Assembly (NCBI RefSeq): GCF_050589685.1
Contig: NZ_JBNGOS010000003.1
Coordinates: 62,001 to 126,000, forward strand
Source: Saccharicrinis sp050589685
GTDB lineage: Bacteria > Bacteroidota > Bacteroidia > Bacteroidales > Marinilabiliaceae
DNA: 64,000 bases
Reading direction: 5' to 3'
Shown: in pieces, positions 61,355-64,000 of the stretch
Layout of the letters: each line of letters starts with the position of its first letter
Numbering within the stretch: the first letter of the stretch is position 1
Translations under genes and position numbers: made by a program
The notes under the pieces: model-generated
Database searches by the model: none
Seen by the model: only the letters and a program-made list of their open reading frames with translations
What the model was told of the DNA's origin: nothing

Positions 61355-62401
61355 ATGAAACGCAAAAAAACATCGGGGTACATCAAGATATTATCAATAT
61401 CTACAAGCATCATAGCGCTTTATATCGTAACACAATTATTTACTTTTTCATCATCGCCCACGCCCACGGTTGAAAAAGCGCTTACATTTAAGGACAATTA
61501 TTCTATTTTTAGCTTGAAGATTCCCGACAGTATCAATTTTGCGAACGAAAGAGTTCCGATTGAACAACATTGGGTACGGGAAAGCCTCGACCGGGAATTA
61601 TTGGTGAATACGTATTGGCAGTCGCAAACAGTTTTATTCATTAAACGATGTAATCGCTATTTCCCGGTTATCGAGCCTATCTTGAAAGAACACGGTGTTC
61701 CCGATGATTTTAAGTATTTGGCGGTTATTGAAAGTGGATTGATGCCCCGTTCTATTTCTCCGGCAGGAGCTGCAGGGATTTGGCAATTCATGAAAAGCAC
61801 AGGTAGCGAATATGGTTTAGAGGTGAACAGTGAAGTAGACGAGCGCTATCATCTTGAAAAAGCAACAGTTGCCGCATGTAAGTATTTTAAAAAGTCCTAT
61901 GCCAAATATCAGAACTGGACGTTGGTTGCCGCATCATACAATGCAGGCAAAGCCGGTATTAGCAAGCAATTAAACCGCCAGCAAGCTTCCGATTACTACA
62001 ACTTATTGTTAGGCGAGGAAACAGGCAGATATGTTTATCGTATCATCGCCCTGAAGGAAATCCTTTCCGATCCCGACAAATACGGATTTCATGTTGACAA
62101 AGAGGATATGTATCCGTACCTAAAAACAGAAAAGGTCAGTGTGGACAGCACGATACACAACATAGCAACTTTTGCCAAAAAATTTGACATCTCCTACAAA
62201 CAGTTAAAGGATTTAAATCCCTGGTTGAGGGATAATGAACTGACAAATAGTCGAAAGAGAAGTTATGAAATTCAATTGCCGGTAAATGCACTAAAAGCAG
62301 AAAAGCCAATAGAAAATCCCATTACACCTGAATCAATCCCTGCCCATAGTATCAACGGAAACCAGATTCAACTAAAAACACAAGGACTGCGGGTGAAGTA
62401 A
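61355..62401 (+). CDS. Lytic murein transglycosylase (GH23)
   Basis: A 348-residue protein with an N-terminal membrane anchor or signal (ILSISTSIIALYIVTQLFTF). The GH23 domain (about 95-230) has catalytic Glu in AVIESGLMPRSISPAGAAGIWQF, the VDERYHLE motif and LVAASYNAGKAGISKQ. A LysM-like segment (VDSTIHNIATFAKKFDISYKQLKDLNPWL) lies at about 265-295. It is a paralogue of the transglycosylase at 55.7 kb but not part of the same operon. A strong ribosome-binding site precedes it and a terminator follows. Confidence 0.9.
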   Translation: MKRKKTSGYIKILSISTSIIALYIVTQLFTFSSSPTPTVEKALTFKDNYSIFSLKIPDSINFANERVPIEQHWVRESLDRELLVNTYWQSQTVLFIKRCNRYFPVIEPILKEHGVPDDFKYLAVIESGLMPRSISPAGAAGIWQFMKSTGSEYGLEVNSEVDERYHLEKATVAACKYFKKSYAKYQNWTLVAASYNAGKAGISKQLNRQQASDYYNLLLGEETGRYVYRIIALKEILSDPDKYGFHVDKEDMYPYLKTEKVSVDSTIHNIATFAKKFDISYKQLKDLNPWLRDNELTNSRKRSYEIQLPVNALKAEKPIENPITPESIPAHSINGNQIQLKTQGLRVK

Positions 62402-62430
62402 CTTCAGCAAAAAAATCACAATGATAAATC

Positions 62431-62463
62431 AAAAGCGTTGCATTTAATGTCAGCGCTTTTTTT
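62431..62463 (+). terminator. Terminator of the second transglycosylase gene
   Basis: AAAGCG/CGCTTT and the inner TTG/CAG pairs form a hairpin followed by seven T residues, 30 bases after the stop codon. Confidence 0.7.
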
Positions 62464-62520
62464 ATTTAAACAAACCTCACATTAAAAACGCTATATCAAA
62501 GAACAAAAGTGATTTGTTCT

Positions 62521-62528
62521 TATATTTG
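62521..62528 (+). promoter_or_regulatory. Candidate -7 box of uvrA
   Basis: TATATTTG matches TAnnTTTG and lies 26 bases before ATG 62554. No clear -33 element was found. No LexA-like palindrome was recognised between this box and the start. Confidence 0.55.
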
Positions 62529-62553
62529 CCTGTTAAAATTTTTTTTGCGAGAT

Positions 62554-64000
62554 ATGGGTACAAAAAAAGATATAATTGAACACTCCGATGCAGATATAGT
62601 GGAGAACGGAACGATTTCCGTAATGGGAGCCAGAGTGCACAATTTACAGGACATTGATGTAGAATTCCCCCGAAACAAGCTGGTAGTCATTACCGGATTA
62701 AGCGGAAGCGGAAAATCTTCACTGGCTTTTGATACCATTTATGCGGAAGGCCAACGCAGATATATCGAGACCTTTTCGGCTTACGCCCGACAATTCTTGG
62801 GGAACATGGAGCGGCCCGATGTTGACAAGATTACCGGATTAAGCCCCGTTATTTCCATTGAGCAAAAAACAACCAATAAAAACCCACGTTCCACCGTCGG
62901 AACCATCACCGAGATTTATGATTTCCTAAGACTATTATATGCCCGTGCTGCAGATGCCTACTCGTACAACACGGGTGAGAAGATGGTAAAGTACACGACG
63001 GAAAAAATACTTTCCTTGATTAAGGATAACTTTGATGGCAAAAAGGTAATGGTTCTTGCCCCTCTAGTTAAAAACAGAAAGGGGCATTACAAAGAACTAT
63101 TTGAGCAAATCAGAAAAAAAGGTTTTTTGCATGCCCGTGTGGATGGCGAAATAGTAGAGCTGGAGCATGGCTATAAACTAGACAGGTACAAAAACCACAG
63201 CATCGAAATGGTCATCGACCGCATTAAAGTTTCTGATAAGGAAGAAAAAAGACTCTCCGACTCACTCGATCTGGCCATGAAAAATGGTAAAGGCATAATG
63301 ATGATGCTTGACGTGAAGAGCAATGAGGCCAAGTTTTATTCGCAAAAGTTAATGTGCCCAACAACGGGAATTTCGTACAACGAGCCTGCACCCCACTCCT
63401 TCTCGTTTAACTCACCACAAGGTTCCTGTAACAAATGTAAAGGACTCGGCACTATTAACATTGTTGATATTGAAAAGGTCATTCCCGATGATAAGGTTAG
63501 TATTCATGGCGGAGGAATAGCTCCTTTGGGGAAATATAAAAACACACTTATCTTTTGGCAGATCGAAGCCCTGGCCGAAAAACATGACTTTACGTTAAAA
63601 ACCCCTATCAAAGATCTTCCCGAAGAGGCATTGGACACAATTTTAAACGGCTCAAGCGAACCGATCACCTTAAAAAACACACCCCTCGGAACCAGTTCCA
63701 ATTACTTTATAAGCTTTGACGGGGTTATCAAATACATATTGCAGCAACAGACCAACGACACCAGCAAGAAAGCTAAAAAATGGGCCGGTCAATTTGTTAC
63801 CAATTCTATTTGTCCCCAATGTAACGGACAAAGATTAAACAAAGAAGCCTTGCATTTTAAGATGAACAATAAGAACATCGCCGAATTGGCCGAGATGGAT
63901 TTAAGCCTGTTGGCAGTATGGTTTAAAGGTATTGAAACGCATTTAAGTGAAAAACAAAACGCAATTGCGGCAGAAATATTGAAAGAAATCCGAAGCCGTC
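62554..64000 (+). CDS. uvrA: UvrABC excinuclease ATPase subunit A, N-terminal half
   Basis: The frame is open from ATG 62554 to the window end (482 complete codons), so the gene continues outside. It starts with ISVMGARVHNLQDIDVEFPRNKL and Walker A ITGLSGSGKSSLAFDT, then YARQFLGNMERPDVDKITGLSPVISIEQKT, the zinc-domain region HSFSFNSPQGSC, and CPQCNGQRLN. UvrA finds bulky DNA lesions with UvrB. In the first zinc-binding motif the usual CPxCG reads CPTTG, so one Cys is missing, while the partner CNKC pair remains. No SOS box is visible upstream. The identity is certain. Confidence 0.97.
   Translation, partial: MGTKKDIIEHSDADIVENGTISVMGARVHNLQDIDVEFPRNKLVVITGLSGSGKSSLAFDTIYAEGQRRYIETFSAYARQFLGNMERPDVDKITGLSPVISIEQKTTNKNPRSTVGTITEIYDFLRLLYARAADAYSYNTGEKMVKYTTEKILSLIKDNFDGKKVMVLAPLVKNRKGHYKELFEQIRKKGFLHARVDGEIVELEHGYKLDRYKNHSIEMVIDRIKVSDKEEKRLSDSLDLAMKNGKGIMMMLDVKSNEAKFYSQKLMCPTTGISYNEPAPHSFSFNSPQGSCNKCKGLGTINIVDIEKVIPDDKVSIHGGGIAPLGKYKNTLIFWQIEALAEKHDFTLKTPIKDLPEEALDTILNGSSEPITLKNTPLGTSSNYFISFDGVIKYILQQQTNDTSKKAKKWAGQFVTNSICPQCNGQRLNKEALHFKMNNKNIAELAEMDLSLLAVWFKGIETHLSEKQNAIAAEILKEIRSR

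Noticed and set aside
1..64000. CRISPR array, prophage, plasmid or rRNA genes
   Set aside because: I saw no regularly spaced direct repeats, phage structural or integrase genes, replication genes or rRNA sequence on either strand.

Overview
The window looks like a chromosomal segment of an anaerobic, polysaccharide-degrading member of the Bacteroidota, probably Bacteroidales/Marinilabiliales-like. The evidence is a xylan utilisation locus full of lipoprotein glycoside hydrolases, a type III glutamine synthetase, DUF4837, DUF3857, DUF3108 and DUF3109 family proteins, a type IX secretion sorting domain, and many promoters of the Bacteroidota form (TTTG, about 20 bases, TAnnTTTG). The genus is not determined. 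There is no CRISPR array, prophage or plasmid module.

Region 1 (1-13.3 kb, all + strand) is the 3' part of a xylan utilisation locus: the end of a surface glycan-binding protein, a surface GH10 xylanase with an FN3 domain, a GH3 enzyme, a GPH-type sugar symporter, a second GH10, a GH-A-like lipoprotein of no family I can name, two GH43 enzymes, then a secreted sugar-phosphate-isomerase-like protein and a ThuA-like protein. Xylan would be cut outside, trimmed by GH43 and GH3 enzymes and imported. SusC/SusD genes are presumably off the left edge. A 151-bp MITE-like element sits between the GH3 and transporter genes.

Region 2 (13.3-33.6 kb) is mixed housekeeping: glutamine synthetase III, an M20 dipeptidase, a metal-homeostasis set (TonB receptor, ZIP transporter, DtxR-type repressor with a perfect palindrome beside its promoter), a cell-wall amidase, a nucleotidyltransferase, a Nudix hydrolase, an aminotransferase, a class II aldolase, remains of a sensor kinase, a stand-alone Thr-tRNA editing domain, two histidine-degradation genes (ftcD, hutI), an LMW phosphatase/fructosamine-kinase pair that suggests protein deglycation, and a cytidylate-kinase-like protein. 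A promoter and terminator without a gene at 31.31-31.47 kb suggest a small RNA.

Region 3 (33.9-48.5 kb): a small ribbon-helix-helix-like protein, flavodoxin, O-methyltransferase, M16 peptidase, two tandem tRNA-Phe genes, a CHAD protein, two paralogous DUF3857/transglutaminase-like proteins (one with and one without the catalytic residues), a LEA14-like lipoprotein, an unusual subtilase, an orphan T9SS sorting domain, endonuclease III, a DUF3109 protein and phosphoglycerate mutase.

Region 4 (48.8-64 kb): a soluble PAS histidine kinase, an acetate transporter, envelope proteins (DUF3108, Ig-like lipoprotein, coiled-coil membrane protein, two lytic transglycosylases, DUF4837), leucyl aminopeptidase, PdxA and the 5' part of uvrA, which runs off the right edge. 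The most interesting signals are the candidate small RNA at 31.35 kb, the deglycation pair, the unassigned GH-A-like lipoprotein, the metal-regulator palindrome, and the gene remnants at 26.8-27.6 kb and 45.3-45.6 kb.
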